A stretch of DNA of 64,000 nt, taken from assembly GCF_036802865.1 (NCBI RefSeq), contig NZ_DAIRVK010000001.1:809648-873647 (forward strand), read 5' to 3'. The position numbers and the translations under genes are program-made. Below, in pieces: positions 51,235 to 59,408 of this stretch. Origin of the DNA: Sulfurospirillum sp036802865. Lineage in GTDB: Bacteria > Campylobacterota > Campylobacteria > Campylobacterales > Sulfurospirillaceae. Position 1 is the stretch's first letter. Each line of letters starts with the position of its first letter. The notes beneath the pieces were generated by a model that was not told where the DNA came from, made no database searches, and was given only the letters and a program-made list of their open reading frames with translations.

Positions 51235-51881
51235 GCTTCCTCTGTGTTGGTTTCTGCTGTTTCAGTTGGGGCTGGTTTTGGTTCTTTTGGTTTCTTAACT
51301 TCAGGAGCAGGAATGTTTGTAAATGTAAGGTCAGGTAAGATGGCTTTTAAAAATGGTGCCATATCGCCTTTGATTTTTTTACCAAATTTGCACTCAACAA
51401 GCACAGGATCAATCATCACCAATGCTCCTGTTGGGCAAACACCAACACACGCAGGACCGCTTTCGATTCCATCGCACATATCACATTTAATAGCGATGCT
51501 TTTAAGCCCGCTGATACAACCTGCTTCCAAGTGGCGTTCTACTTCATCTATAATGGAAGGAGGGAATTCAGCATCGATGTTTATTGCCCCATAAGGACAG
51601 GCAATCGTACAGAGTTTACAGCCGATACAGATCTCTTCACAAAGCTCAACACAGGCATTGGCGATACGAAGGGCACCCGTTGGGCAGACATTGGCACATG
51701 GAGCATCATCACATTGACGACACTGGTTAGGCATTTTACCACTCTCTAACGTGAGAACATCCAGTCTTTTTTTGGAGAGTTTACCACGCATGTAGGCATG
51801 TTTAACACATGTTTTCATACAGGCATTACAAGCGATGCAAAGGTCTGGATTGGTAATGACGAATTTATGAACTTTTGACAT
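51231..51881 (-). CDS. hyfA: Hydrogenase 4-type electron-transfer subunit HyfA (polyferredoxin)
   Basis: First gene of the operon, 216 residues, with four Cys clusters: CIACNACMKTCVKHA, CRQCDDAPCANVCPTGA, CIGCKLCTIACPYGA and CDMCDGIESGPACVGVCPTGA. This is the HycB/HyfA pattern that links the hydrogenase to an electron donor, formate dehydrogenase in E. coli. A Pro/Glu/Lys-rich tail follows. No formate dehydrogenase gene lies in the window, so the partner is unlinked or a soluble ferredoxin. Confidence 0.92.
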   Translation of the reverse strand: MSKVHKFVITNPDLCIACNACMKTCVKHAYMRGKLSKKRLDVLTLESGKMPNQCRQCDDAPCANVCPTGALRIANACVELCEEICIGCKLCTIACPYGAINIDAEFPPSIIDEVERHLEAGCISGLKSIAIKCDMCDGIESGPACVGVCPTGALVMIDPVLVECKFGKKIKGDMAPFLKAILPDLTFTNIPAPEVKKPKEPKPAPTETAETNTEEA

Positions 51882-52189
51882 AGACTATCCTCTATGGTTT
51901 GTATAGTTTCATTGTATCAAAATTGCTAGAACTCATTTCAAAAAGTTAAGAACGAATACGCTTTTTGACTCTGATAGAGAAATGATACTCCATCAATATG
52001 ATGACGAAATGATACTACACCTTTATAGCATGAATATAGCATTAATTTATAGTTTTCTTTTGTTATAAAGGTTATTAATAATATTTAGAAAATTTTAAAT
52101 TAAGAAAGAATAATGGTATGGAGGCTATGAAATAAATGCTATTTTCATGCTACAGATTTTACCTATAATGACAAAATAAAGATGAAGAA
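51882..52189. promoter_or_regulatory. hyf upstream region
   Basis: A gene-free ~308-bp stretch between hyfA and the MoaD-like gene, whose 3' end it borders. It holds a direct repeat GAAATGATACT (51979-51989 and 52006-52016, 27 bp apart), which could be an activator site, and otherwise AT-rich sequence. I looked for a sigma-54 GG/GC promoter on the minus strand and did not see one. Part of it (51982-52030) resembles 41118-41170. Confidence 0.4.
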
Positions 52190-52465
52190 TTAGGGTTCTT
52201 TTAAGCCTAAAAGTAACCGATACGACCCTGGTGTCCCTGGCGGTAAAAGCGCTACTCTATCGCCCTCTTGTAAAAGCGTCTCTTTGGGACGTACGGTATG
52301 GTTAATGAAAACAGCTTCAACCTCTTGAGGTTCAAGCCCTAAAAAGCTCACCAGTTGATGCACATTTGTTCCCTCAGGAATACTCATTTGTGCATCAAGA
52401 TATGCAAACTGGTTGGCTTTGAGTTTTTCGCGTAAAAAAGAGAAAGCATTCAGTATAATAAGCAT
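52190..52465 (-). CDS. MoaD/ThiS-family ubiquitin-like protein with extended C-terminus
   Basis: A 91-residue beta-grasp protein: a MoaD-like core (IPEGTNVHQLVSFLGLEPQEVEAVFINH, then LQEGDRVALLPP) follows the family pattern. MoaD and ThiS normally end in Gly-Gly, which is adenylated and thiolated. Here the chain continues after PPGTPG with ten more residues (SYRLLLGLKEP), and no GG terminus is present. Either it is processed after the PGTPG segment or it does not act as a sulfur carrier. It is divergent from a ThiF/MoeB-like gene (40 bp apart), the usual activating partner. Confidence 0.78.
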   Translation of the reverse strand: MLIILNAFSFLREKLKANQFAYLDAQMSIPEGTNVHQLVSFLGLEPQEVEAVFINHTVRPKETLLQEGDRVALLPPGTPGSYRLLLGLKEP

Positions 52466-52504
52466 GAAAACTCCTTTACGAAATTATAACGAAAGAATGA
52501 AACG

Positions 52505-53290
52505 ATGAAACAATTAGACTTTATCAAAGCGCATCTTGATGAGGAATTTCTCTCATTAAAAACTACGTTTCAAGCGATGGAACTTTTCACGTGTACGTTT
52601 AAAGAGATAGAATCTTTGGCGCTTCAAAATGGTATTTTGCCATTGCGATACAAGCGAAATCAGAAGACTATTTCTACCCAAGAGCAATACACCTTGTTTC
52701 AATCGCACGTTGTGATTGTCGGATGTGGCGGCTTAGGCGGTTTTGTGGCTGAAATGCTTACGCGCATTGGTGTTGGACATCTTACCCTCATAGATGGGGA
52801 TGTTTTTGAGGAGCATAATCTCAATCGTCAGAATTTTTCTTCCATCCACACCTTAGGACGAAAAAAAGCAGACGTGCTTGCCGAAAAACTTCGAGAGATC
52901 AATCCTGCTTTAGAGGTAAAAAGCCTTTCTCTGTTTTTATCACTTCCAAAGGATGAATCTCTCCTCGAAGAGGCGCATCTCATCGTCGATGCTTTGGACA
53001 ATCCAACCATGAAATGTGCACTTGCCTCATGGGCAAAAGAGCATGAAAAACCCTTTGTTCATGGCGCAATTGCAGGCTACTATGCGCAGTTTTCAAGTTG
53101 CAGTACATTGGAAAACCTCTACCGTACACAAGGCGATGGTGCTGAAAAAACATCGGGCAACCCCTCATTTACAGTCTGTTTCGCTGCTTCCATTCAAAGT
53201 GCTGAAGTGGTGAAATTACTGTTAGGAAAACCGCATCTTACGCAGTCTCTTATGGGCGATTTATGGGAGTATGAGCTAACACTTATCTAA
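52505..53290 (+). CDS. ThiF/MoeB/HesA-family adenylyltransferase
   Basis: A 261-residue E1-like enzyme. The nucleotide-binding motif VVIVGCGGLGGFVAEMLTRIG is followed by LTLIDGDVFEEHNLNRQNF, the Asp/Arg set of the adenylation site. The C-terminal half lacks the paired CxxC zinc motifs of MoeB and ThiF. An N-terminal extension of ~65 residues precedes the Rossmann domain. It should adenylate the C-terminus of a ubiquitin-like protein, most likely the MoaD-like protein encoded divergently. Such pairs often serve tungsten or molybdenum cofactor assembly; no client enzyme is in the window. Confidence 0.83.
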   Translation: MKQLDFIKAHLDEEFLSLKTTFQAMELFTCTFKEIESLALQNGILPLRYKRNQKTISTQEQYTLFQSHVVIVGCGGLGGFVAEMLTRIGVGHLTLIDGDVFEEHNLNRQNFSSIHTLGRKKADVLAEKLREINPALEVKSLSLFLSLPKDESLLEEAHLIVDALDNPTMKCALASWAKEHEKPFVHGAIAGYYAQFSSCSTLENLYRTQGDGAEKTSGNPSFTVCFAASIQSAEVVKLLLGKPHLTQSLMGDLWEYELTLI

Positions 53291-53426
53291 TAGATAGATG
53301 AAAATCTGACTCATTTTTTTTCTTTTTTCGTCAATACCTCGTAAAAAATACCTCAATGTAACGCATTTACAACATACATTTGCTATTCTATTCTCAGTAG
53401 AATAGCTTTAGCGTGGAGGATTGATT

Positions 53427-55700
53427 GTGGCGATTTTAAAGAAAAACATATGGCTTCTTTTTTACGTATTGGCAATATTCTTTTTCGTACTATTTGCAAC
53501 ATTGTCTTACTTTAGTTGGAAAAATGTTTACAATGACTATGAACTAACACAAGAAAATATGGTTAAACTCATCGCTGACTCTACACGCTCACTCTTTAAA
53601 ACACAAGAAACGATTCTTAATGTTGTCGGCAATCGTTTTTTAGAAGATGAAAACTACAAAAATAATCCCAGTGCTATGACAACCCTCAATGCTACGCTTA
53701 TAGACAATCCTTCTATCGATGCTATCGCTCTTGTACTGCCAAGTGGTGCTATGACCTTTGTCAGCGGTGGTTATGATGTAACAAAATTCCCCAATCTTTT
53801 AGAACAAGAAAGCAGTAGAGACTCTTTTCTTGCAACGCTTAAAAGCACTAAAATGGTCTTTGGTCGTACCTATTATTTTAAACCGATTCAACAGTGGATA
53901 ACCCCTATTCGTAAAGCAATTAGAGATCAAAATGGTAACATTGTGACGATTATTACGGCTGCGCTTAGGGTCAAGGATTCTTTTGGAAGTTTTGGTGTGA
54001 ATTCAGATAAAAACCATAAACACAGTATTTCGATTGTTCGAGATGAAGATTTCTATTTTCAATATATTTCAGGGACTGAAACGGACAATTACACGAGGTA
54101 TTTAACCCCAATGTCGCATCAAGAAAAAGAGATGATTGCTCAAGCGGTATGGGACACACACTCTTTTACGATGGATGAATTTCGTAAAAATGGAAGTGTT
54201 ATCTCCTTTCTTTACACAGATGTTGATACTAAAACATATCTTTTTTCACTCCAATATGAGGAGACTTACAAATTATGGATTAGCGTTCGCATTCCTTTAG
54301 AAATCATTACAAACGATTTTTTAGACAGGTTTCGTATCTACTCTGCCATTTTTGTGTTGATTGCACTTGTTTTCTTTTTTCTTTTCAGAACAATCGCGAA
54401 AGCAGAAGCAAAGCGTCATGCTGATTTGATGTTTCAAGCAACCCATGACCAACTCACAGCCCTTCCAAATCGAAGCTATCTCCAAAAAAACATTGGTGAT
54501 TGGCTTTATAAAGATGCTCCATTTTTTAGCATCCTTTATGTTGATATGGACCATTTTAAAAATATCAATGACAATTTTGGTCACCAATACGGTGATTATC
54601 TTTTAGTCGAACTGGCAAAAAGGCTTACCTCTGTCATACCTTCTGATGCAACTGCCATAAGGCATGGCGGTGATGAGTTTGTTATTTTTGCTCATTTAAT
54701 ACACGATGATGCGCTTTTAGATCTTGCCAATACGATTATTGAGACCATTTCCAAACCCTATTCGATCAATAGATTGACGCTGAATGTGGGTGCGAGTATT
54801 GGTATTGCAAAATACCCAGATCATGGCGAAACGCTCGATATGCTTTTGCGTGCGGCAGATATAGCAATGTATGAATCAAAAAAGGTGAGAAACAATGCTC
54901 AAATTTTTGTGGACGCTATGCAAGAGGGCTACCTTAAAAGTGTTAAAATAGAACATGAACTGAGAAAAGCTATCGAAAATGATGAACTGTTTATGGTGTA
55001 CCAGCCTCAAATGAATAATTTGGGGCAGATTCATGGTATAGAAGCTTTGGTACGTTGGAACAATGCCTCACTAGGTGTTGTTCCACCCGATCAATTTATC
55101 CCTGTTGCTGAAATGTCAGGACAAATGGTCAAAATGGGGCATTTTATTATTGATCGTACGCTCAAAGAGATTAAAGAGGTTCAAACAACGCTAGGCGTAA
55201 CGTTTCAAACTTCCATTAATATTTCCATACGCCAGTTTATGGAAGGTGGATTTTTAGAGCAGCTTTTAGAAATAATAGATGAGATGAAAATGAATCAAAT
55301 TTCCATTACAATTGAAATCACCGAAAATCTTTTTATTGAAGATATTGACTATATCTTGCCTCTTTTGCATGAGATACGAAAGTGTGGTATTCAAATTTCT
55401 ATGGATGATTTTGGCACAGGGTATTCTTCGTTAAGTATGCTCAGAAGACTTCCGATTGATGAGCTCAAAATTGATAAAAGTTTTATCGACACGATTGGGG
55501 AAGATGAATCTGCCCAAAGAATGGTTCAGAACATTATAGCCATTGGTAAAAATTTCAATATGCATGTCTTAGCCGAAGGCGTTGAAACGAAGGAGCAAAG
55601 AGAGCTACTGCGCTTGTTTGGATGCGATAGATTTCAAGGGTACTATTTTTCAAAACCCTTACTCAAAGCAGACCTTATAACTTTTTTTCAACAACATTAA
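53427..55700 (+). CDS. Membrane GGDEF-EAL protein with periplasmic CACHE-like sensor
   Basis: A 757-residue c-di-GMP protein. GTG 53427 with GGAGG 7 bp upstream is chosen; a TTG two codons earlier abuts that site. Membrane segments at about residues 8-28 and 298-318 bracket a ~265-residue PDC/CACHE-type periplasmic sensor. The GGDEF domain is intact (RHGGDEFVIF) without an RxxD inhibitory site. The EAL domain is intact (EALVRW, ITENLF, DDFGTGYSS, KIDKSFI), so it may do both synthesis and hydrolysis, or one may regulate the other. It converges with the LysR gene, 3 bp apart. Confidence 0.92.
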   Translation: MAILKKNIWLLFYVLAIFFFVLFATLSYFSWKNVYNDYELTQENMVKLIADSTRSLFKTQETILNVVGNRFLEDENYKNNPSAMTTLNATLIDNPSIDAIALVLPSGAMTFVSGGYDVTKFPNLLEQESSRDSFLATLKSTKMVFGRTYYFKPIQQWITPIRKAIRDQNGNIVTIITAALRVKDSFGSFGVNSDKNHKHSISIVRDEDFYFQYISGTETDNYTRYLTPMSHQEKEMIAQAVWDTHSFTMDEFRKNGSVISFLYTDVDTKTYLFSLQYEETYKLWISVRIPLEIITNDFLDRFRIYSAIFVLIALVFFFLFRTIAKAEAKRHADLMFQATHDQLTALPNRSYLQKNIGDWLYKDAPFFSILYVDMDHFKNINDNFGHQYGDYLLVELAKRLTSVIPSDATAIRHGGDEFVIFAHLIHDDALLDLANTIIETISKPYSINRLTLNVGASIGIAKYPDHGETLDMLLRAADIAMYESKKVRNNAQIFVDAMQEGYLKSVKIEHELRKAIENDELFMVYQPQMNNLGQIHGIEALVRWNNASLGVVPPDQFIPVAEMSGQMVKMGHFIIDRTLKEIKEVQTTLGVTFQTSINISIRQFMEGGFLEQLLEIIDEMKMNQISITIEITENLFIEDIDYILPLLHEIRKCGIQISMDDFGTGYSSLSMLRRLPIDELKIDKSFIDTIGEDESAQRMVQNIIAIGKNFNMHVLAEGVETKEQRELLRLFGCDRFQGYYFSKPLLKADLITFFQQH

Positions 55701-55703
55701 ACA

Positions 55704-56534
55704 TTAGGGTAAGTGCATCGTTTTGAGATAATCGCCTATCAAAGGGATGGCGTCTTTTTTACATACCAAATGGGTCTCCAAGTCATATTCATTCAATGGT
55801 AGTTTGGTTAAGATGAGGTCATTCGTATAGTGGTATTTATCGACAATGATTTTTGACAAAAAAGCCCTTCCCATTCCTGCTTTGACACAGCCCAACATCA
55901 CTTCATAATTCTCTAAAATAATCGTTGTGTACTCTTTATGTCCTAACGCTTCCCAGTACTGTTTAAAAAAGTTTAAATGCGTACTCTTTTCACGATAGCC
56001 TATAATACACTCTTTGCTCTGTTTATGTTTGGATTCGACCATGTAGAGGTCATCGTTGTAGGTGTTTAAGACGACAATGTCTTTATGATGGGGATTGCCC
56101 GTAATAAAGGCGATATCAATTTTGTAGTCCAACAGTGCATCAATCACTTGGGGAGTTCCATTGGCAAAAAGTTCTAGTTGGGTCGCAGGATAATCAACGG
56201 AAAGCTTTTCGATAAAGGGCAAGAGGCGAATAATCGCATTAGCTTGACTGGTTCCAACGCGTAAAAGTGTCTGCTCTGAGATATTTTTCATTTTTAAAAT
56301 GGTCTCTTCTACTTTTGTAACAATCTCAAGCGCATAAGGATAAAGTTTTTCGCCTTCATAGGTCAAAATAACACCTTTAGGAACACGATGAAAGAGAGGA
56401 TACCCCAACTTCTTTTCCAGTTGTTTGATGCGAAGTGTGACATTTGACTGCGTAAAACAGAGCTCTTGTGCCGCCAATGAGATGCTTTGGTGTTTGGCAA
56501 CAGCCACAAAAATCTTGAGTAGCGATGAATCCAT
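55704..56534 (-). CDS. LysR-family transcriptional regulator
   Basis: A 276-residue regulator with the N-terminal winged HTH (FVAVAKHQSISLAAQELCFTQSNVTLRIKQLEKKLG) and a periplasmic-binding-protein-like effector domain (residues ~90-275). It is divergent from a LeuCD-type dehydratase and dehalogenase-like operon, and by the usual LysR logic activates it on binding an intermediate. The shared 110-bp region contains an ATAAT-N5-ATTAT motif. The effector is unknown; a carboxylate related to the operon's substrate is likely. Confidence 0.9.
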   Translation of the reverse strand: MDSSLLKIFVAVAKHQSISLAAQELCFTQSNVTLRIKQLEKKLGYPLFHRVPKGVILTYEGEKLYPYALEIVTKVEETILKMKNISEQTLLRVGTSQANAIIRLLPFIEKLSVDYPATQLELFANGTPQVIDALLDYKIDIAFITGNPHHKDIVVLNTYNDDLYMVESKHKQSKECIIGYREKSTHLNFFKQYWEALGHKEYTTIILENYEVMLGCVKAGMGRAFLSKIIVDKYHYTNDLILTKLPLNEYDLETHLVCKKDAIPLIGDYLKTMHLP

Positions 56535-56556
56535 ATTGCTCTCCTTTATATTTCAT

Positions 56557-56571
56557 ATAATTATCTATTAT
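56557..56571. promoter_or_regulatory. Candidate LysR-type binding site
   Basis: ATAAT (56557-56561), 5 bp, ATTAT (56567-56571), a dyad with T-N11-A character in the divergent region between the lysR and leuC-type genes. Confidence 0.45.
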
Positions 56572-56644
56572 TTGCTTTTATATAACTATTTGCAATACAA
56601 TAACCAAAAGTCATTTGAAAGCAACTGAAAAGAGGAGATGCATC

Positions 56645-57898
56645 ATGCACGCCATTGAAAAACTATTAGCCAAAAAAGCAGGAAAGATGTCGGTACAAAC
56701 AGGTGAGATTATCAACTGTGCGATTGATATGGCTGGTATTAACGATCTGTATTTACAAACGATTCGCTCTTTTCATGAAATGGGTGGCGTTAAAGTGCAT
56801 GATCCAAGCAAAGTCATTATGTTTTTAGACCATTACGCACCTGCTTCAACCATTATGCAAGCCCAAAATCAAAAGCAGTTTCGAGAATTTTGTTGGGATC
56901 AAGGGATTGATCTTTTGATGGATATTGACCAAGGGGTGTGCCATCAAGTCTTAGCCGATAAAGGCTTAGCGTATCCTGGAGAAATCGTCGTCATTACAGA
57001 CTCACATACAACCACACATGGTGCTTTTGGCGCTTTTGGAACGGGTGTTGGAGCAACAGATCTTGCGATTATTTTAGCGACAGGTAAACTGTGGTTTCGA
57101 GTACCCGAAATTATCAAAATCAATTTTGAGGGGAAACTTCCTACAGGCGTTTATGCTAAAGATATGATTTTACATGCTATTGGGGCTTTGGGAGCTGATT
57201 ATGCTGTGTACAAAGCGGTTGAGTTTTCAGGCTCTGCTCTTACTCATCTGAGTATTTCTGAGCGTATGGCACTGTGCAATATGAGTACCGAAATGGGTGC
57301 TAAAACAAGCTATATTCAGCCAGATGCAGTAACAAAGGCATTCTTGAATGAAAAAGTAACACGACCTTATGAAATATACGAAACCGATGTGGATTTTGCC
57401 TATGCCGATGAAATAAGTTTTGATGTTTCCAACCTAAGACCGCAGTTAGCAGCACCCTCTAGTGTTGACAATGTCTATGACATCTCAAAATTTATAGGTC
57501 GACATATTGACCAAGCTTATTTGGGGTCTTGTACGGGTGGACGCGCAGAAGACATTGGCATTGCGGCACGTATTTTAAAAGGGAAGAAAGTTGCTTCTCG
57601 CACGCGGTTTGTCATTGTTCCTGCTTCAAAAGGAGTACTGCTCGAATCGATGGAAAAAGGGTATGTGCAAACACTGGTTGAAGCAGGTGCAACGTTTGTA
57701 ACACCAGGGTGTGCCGCATGTTTGGGGACGCATGAGGGCATGATCGCTTCTGGGGAAACGTGCATCACAACAACAAACCGTAACTTCCCTGGACGTATGG
57801 GCGATACCAAAGCAGAGATATTTTTAGGCTCTCCCGCAGCAGTTGCCGCAGCAGCACTTGAGGGAAAAATTGTCGATCCAACACCCTATCTTAACTAA
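56645..57898 (+). CDS. LeuC-type hydro-lyase large subunit (aconitase family)
   Basis: A 417-residue [4Fe-4S] hydro-lyase subunit of the 3-isopropylmalate/homoaconitate/2,3-dimethylmalate dehydratase group. Cluster ligands are Cys in YLGSCTGGR and the pair in TPGCAACLG; ITDSHTTTHGAFGAFGTGVGATD is the substrate/cluster region. ATG 56645, with GAGGAG upstream, is preferred over 56615. It is paired with a LeuD-type small subunit 9 bp downstream. It could be the leucine-pathway isomerase, because a leuA is in the same window, but the LysR control and the dehalogenase-like third gene suggest a catabolic dehydratase for another 2-substituted malate. Confidence 0.85.
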   Translation: MHAIEKLLAKKAGKMSVQTGEIINCAIDMAGINDLYLQTIRSFHEMGGVKVHDPSKVIMFLDHYAPASTIMQAQNQKQFREFCWDQGIDLLMDIDQGVCHQVLADKGLAYPGEIVVITDSHTTTHGAFGAFGTGVGATDLAIILATGKLWFRVPEIIKINFEGKLPTGVYAKDMILHAIGALGADYAVYKAVEFSGSALTHLSISERMALCNMSTEMGAKTSYIQPDAVTKAFLNEKVTRPYEIYETDVDFAYADEISFDVSNLRPQLAAPSSVDNVYDISKFIGRHIDQAYLGSCTGGRAEDIGIAARILKGKKVASRTRFVIVPASKGVLLESMEKGYVQTLVEAGATFVTPGCAACLGTHEGMIASGETCITTTNRNFPGRMGDTKAEIFLGSPAAVAAAALEGKIVDPTPYLN

Positions 57899-57907
57899 GG
57901 AGCAACC

Positions 57908-58420
57908 ATGAAACAACATCTCAAAGGTACAGCATTTTGTTTTGGCAATAATATTGATACGGATCAAATCTATCCAGCGCGTTTTGTTGAATTCACCGAT
58001 GTGGAAGATGTCGCAAAATATGCGATGTTTGGGGCTGATCCTGAGTTTACCAAAAAAATTAAAAAGGGTGACATTTTGATTGCTGGAACCAATTTTGGGT
58101 GTGGTAGCAGCAGGGAACATGCGGCTATTACCCTTCAAGCAGTCGGTATAAGCGTCATTATCGCAGAGTCTTTTGCGCGCATTTTTTACCGTAATGCCAT
58201 CAATTTGGGCTTACCGCTCATCGTTTGTCCTTCTATATCTACGTTAATTCACTCAGGTGAAACGCTGGGTGTTGATTTGCAAAGTGGAAAAATCAGCAAT
58301 GCTCAAGGTGTCATTGCAACGGCTGAGCCGATGTCAGAGTATGTGATGAGCATTTTAGAGAGTGGTGGCATTAAGCCTCTCATTAAAAAACAGTTGGAAA
58401 CAGCGTCTTTATTATCTTAA
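57908..58420 (+). CDS. LeuD-type hydro-lyase small subunit
   Basis: A 170-residue swivel-domain subunit that completes the active site of the preceding large subunit. It shows FGNNIDTDQIYPARFVEF, the substrate-recognition loop region, and AGTNFGCGSSREHAA, the conserved Ser/Arg motif. The loop sequence that separates isopropylmalate from homoaconitate or citrate specificity follows DTDQI, here YPARF; it cannot be read off with certainty. It is 9 bp from the large subunit and 18 bp from the next gene. Confidence 0.87.
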   Translation: MKQHLKGTAFCFGNNIDTDQIYPARFVEFTDVEDVAKYAMFGADPEFTKKIKKGDILIAGTNFGCGSSREHAAITLQAVGISVIIAESFARIFYRNAINLGLPLIVCPSISTLIHSGETLGVDLQSGKISNAQGVIATAEPMSEYVMSILESGGIKPLIKKQLETASLLS

Positions 58421-58438
58421 TAGGAAGGAATGAATGTC

Positions 58439-59353
58439 ATGGCGATAACGGATTATTTTCAAGGCTTTAAGCGCATGATGGTTGATACGGGCGATGTGTC
58501 CATCAATACGTTAGTTGGAGGCGAGGGGAAGGAAGTCATTTTGCTTTTACATGGGCATCCTGAGAATTATCTCATCTGGAGAGACATCGCTCCTAATCTT
58601 GCCAAACGCTATACGGTGGTGGTTACAGACTTGAGAGGATACGGCGATAGCTCAAAGCCTAAGGGACTTCCCGACCACTCGAACTACTCAAAACGTGTGA
58701 TGGCACTTGACCAAGTGAAGGTTATGGAACATTTGGGCTTTAGCAAATACCACATCGTAGGGCATGATCGAGGGGCTAGAGTGTGTCATCGTTTGATGCT
58801 CGATCACCCAGAAAAGGTACTCACCTGTACCATGATGGACATTTTACCAACCTATGACATGTATGAACGAACGAACAGAGAGTTTGCAACGAAGTACTGG
58901 CATTGGTTCTTTTATATTCAGCCTTTTGACTTCCCTGAGCGCTTTTTAGGGGCTGATCCTGATTATTTTATTCGCAATAATTTACTGAAAAAAGCTTCAC
59001 CAGAAGCCGCTAAAAATTTTCCTGAAGATGTTTTACAAGACTACATCAGGTGTTATTCTGACCCTGCTACGGTGCATGGTATTAGTGAAGACTATAGGGC
59101 TGCTGAGAGCATCGACCTTGAACATGACCTTGTGGATCGCGCCTCCAAGATCAAAACACCACTTTTGGTCTTGTGGGGAGCCAATGGTGTTGTTGGAAAA
59201 CTATGGGATATTCTTAAAGGCTGGCAAGACTTAGCAGAAGATGTCAGTGGCTTTGGCATTCCTGATTGTGGACATTTTGTACCCGAAGAGAAACCTCAAA
59301 TTGTACTAGAAGCATTGGGCGCTTTTTTGGAGCAAAAGCGCAAAAAGAGTTAA
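58439..59353 (+). CDS. Alpha/beta hydrolase, fluoroacetate (haloacetate) dehalogenase-like
   Basis: A ~304-residue hydrolase. Counting from the in-frame ATG at 58430, the residues of fluoroacetate dehalogenases appear in register: nucleophile Asp113 with Arg114 and Arg117 in GHDRGARVCHRL, Asp137, the halide pocket His158/Trp159 (YWHWFF) and Tyr222 (EDYRA), and catalytic His282 (CGHFVPEE). This is the complete set known from Rhodopseudomonas RPA1163, which cleaves C-F or C-Cl bonds of haloacetates by an ester intermediate. ATG 58439 (GGAAGG 10 bp upstream) is slightly preferred. It ends a LysR-controlled operon with a LeuCD-type dehydratase. An epoxide hydrolase role is the main alternative. 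Confidence 0.83.
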   Translation: MAITDYFQGFKRMMVDTGDVSINTLVGGEGKEVILLLHGHPENYLIWRDIAPNLAKRYTVVVTDLRGYGDSSKPKGLPDHSNYSKRVMALDQVKVMEHLGFSKYHIVGHDRGARVCHRLMLDHPEKVLTCTMMDILPTYDMYERTNREFATKYWHWFFYIQPFDFPERFLGADPDYFIRNNLLKKASPEAAKNFPEDVLQDYIRCYSDPATVHGISEDYRAAESIDLEHDLVDRASKIKTPLLVLWGANGVVGKLWDILKGWQDLAEDVSGFGIPDCGHFVPEEKPQIVLEALGAFLEQKRKKS

Positions 59354-59375
59354 ACTTGCATTTTCATTTAGGAAC

Positions 59376-59404
59376 AAACCTGCATCTTATGACAATGCAG
59401 GTTT
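59376..59404 (+). terminator. Terminator of the dehydratase-dehalogenase operon
   Basis: AAACCTGCAT (59376-59385) pairs perfectly with ATGCAGGTTT (59395-59404) around a 9-nt loop and is followed by ATTCTTACTTTTT. It lies between the convergent operon and metI, and may serve both. Confidence 0.8.
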
Positions 59405-59408
59405 ATTC

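Noticed and set aside
51882..52189. Sigma-54 promoter for the hyf operon
   Set aside because: I looked on the minus strand for GG-N10-GC with TGGCAC/TTGC character and found no acceptable match.
56645..58420. Naming the LeuCD-type pair leuC/leuD
   Set aside because: The family also includes homoaconitase, citraconate and dimethylmalate enzymes, and the operon context is not that of leucine synthesis.
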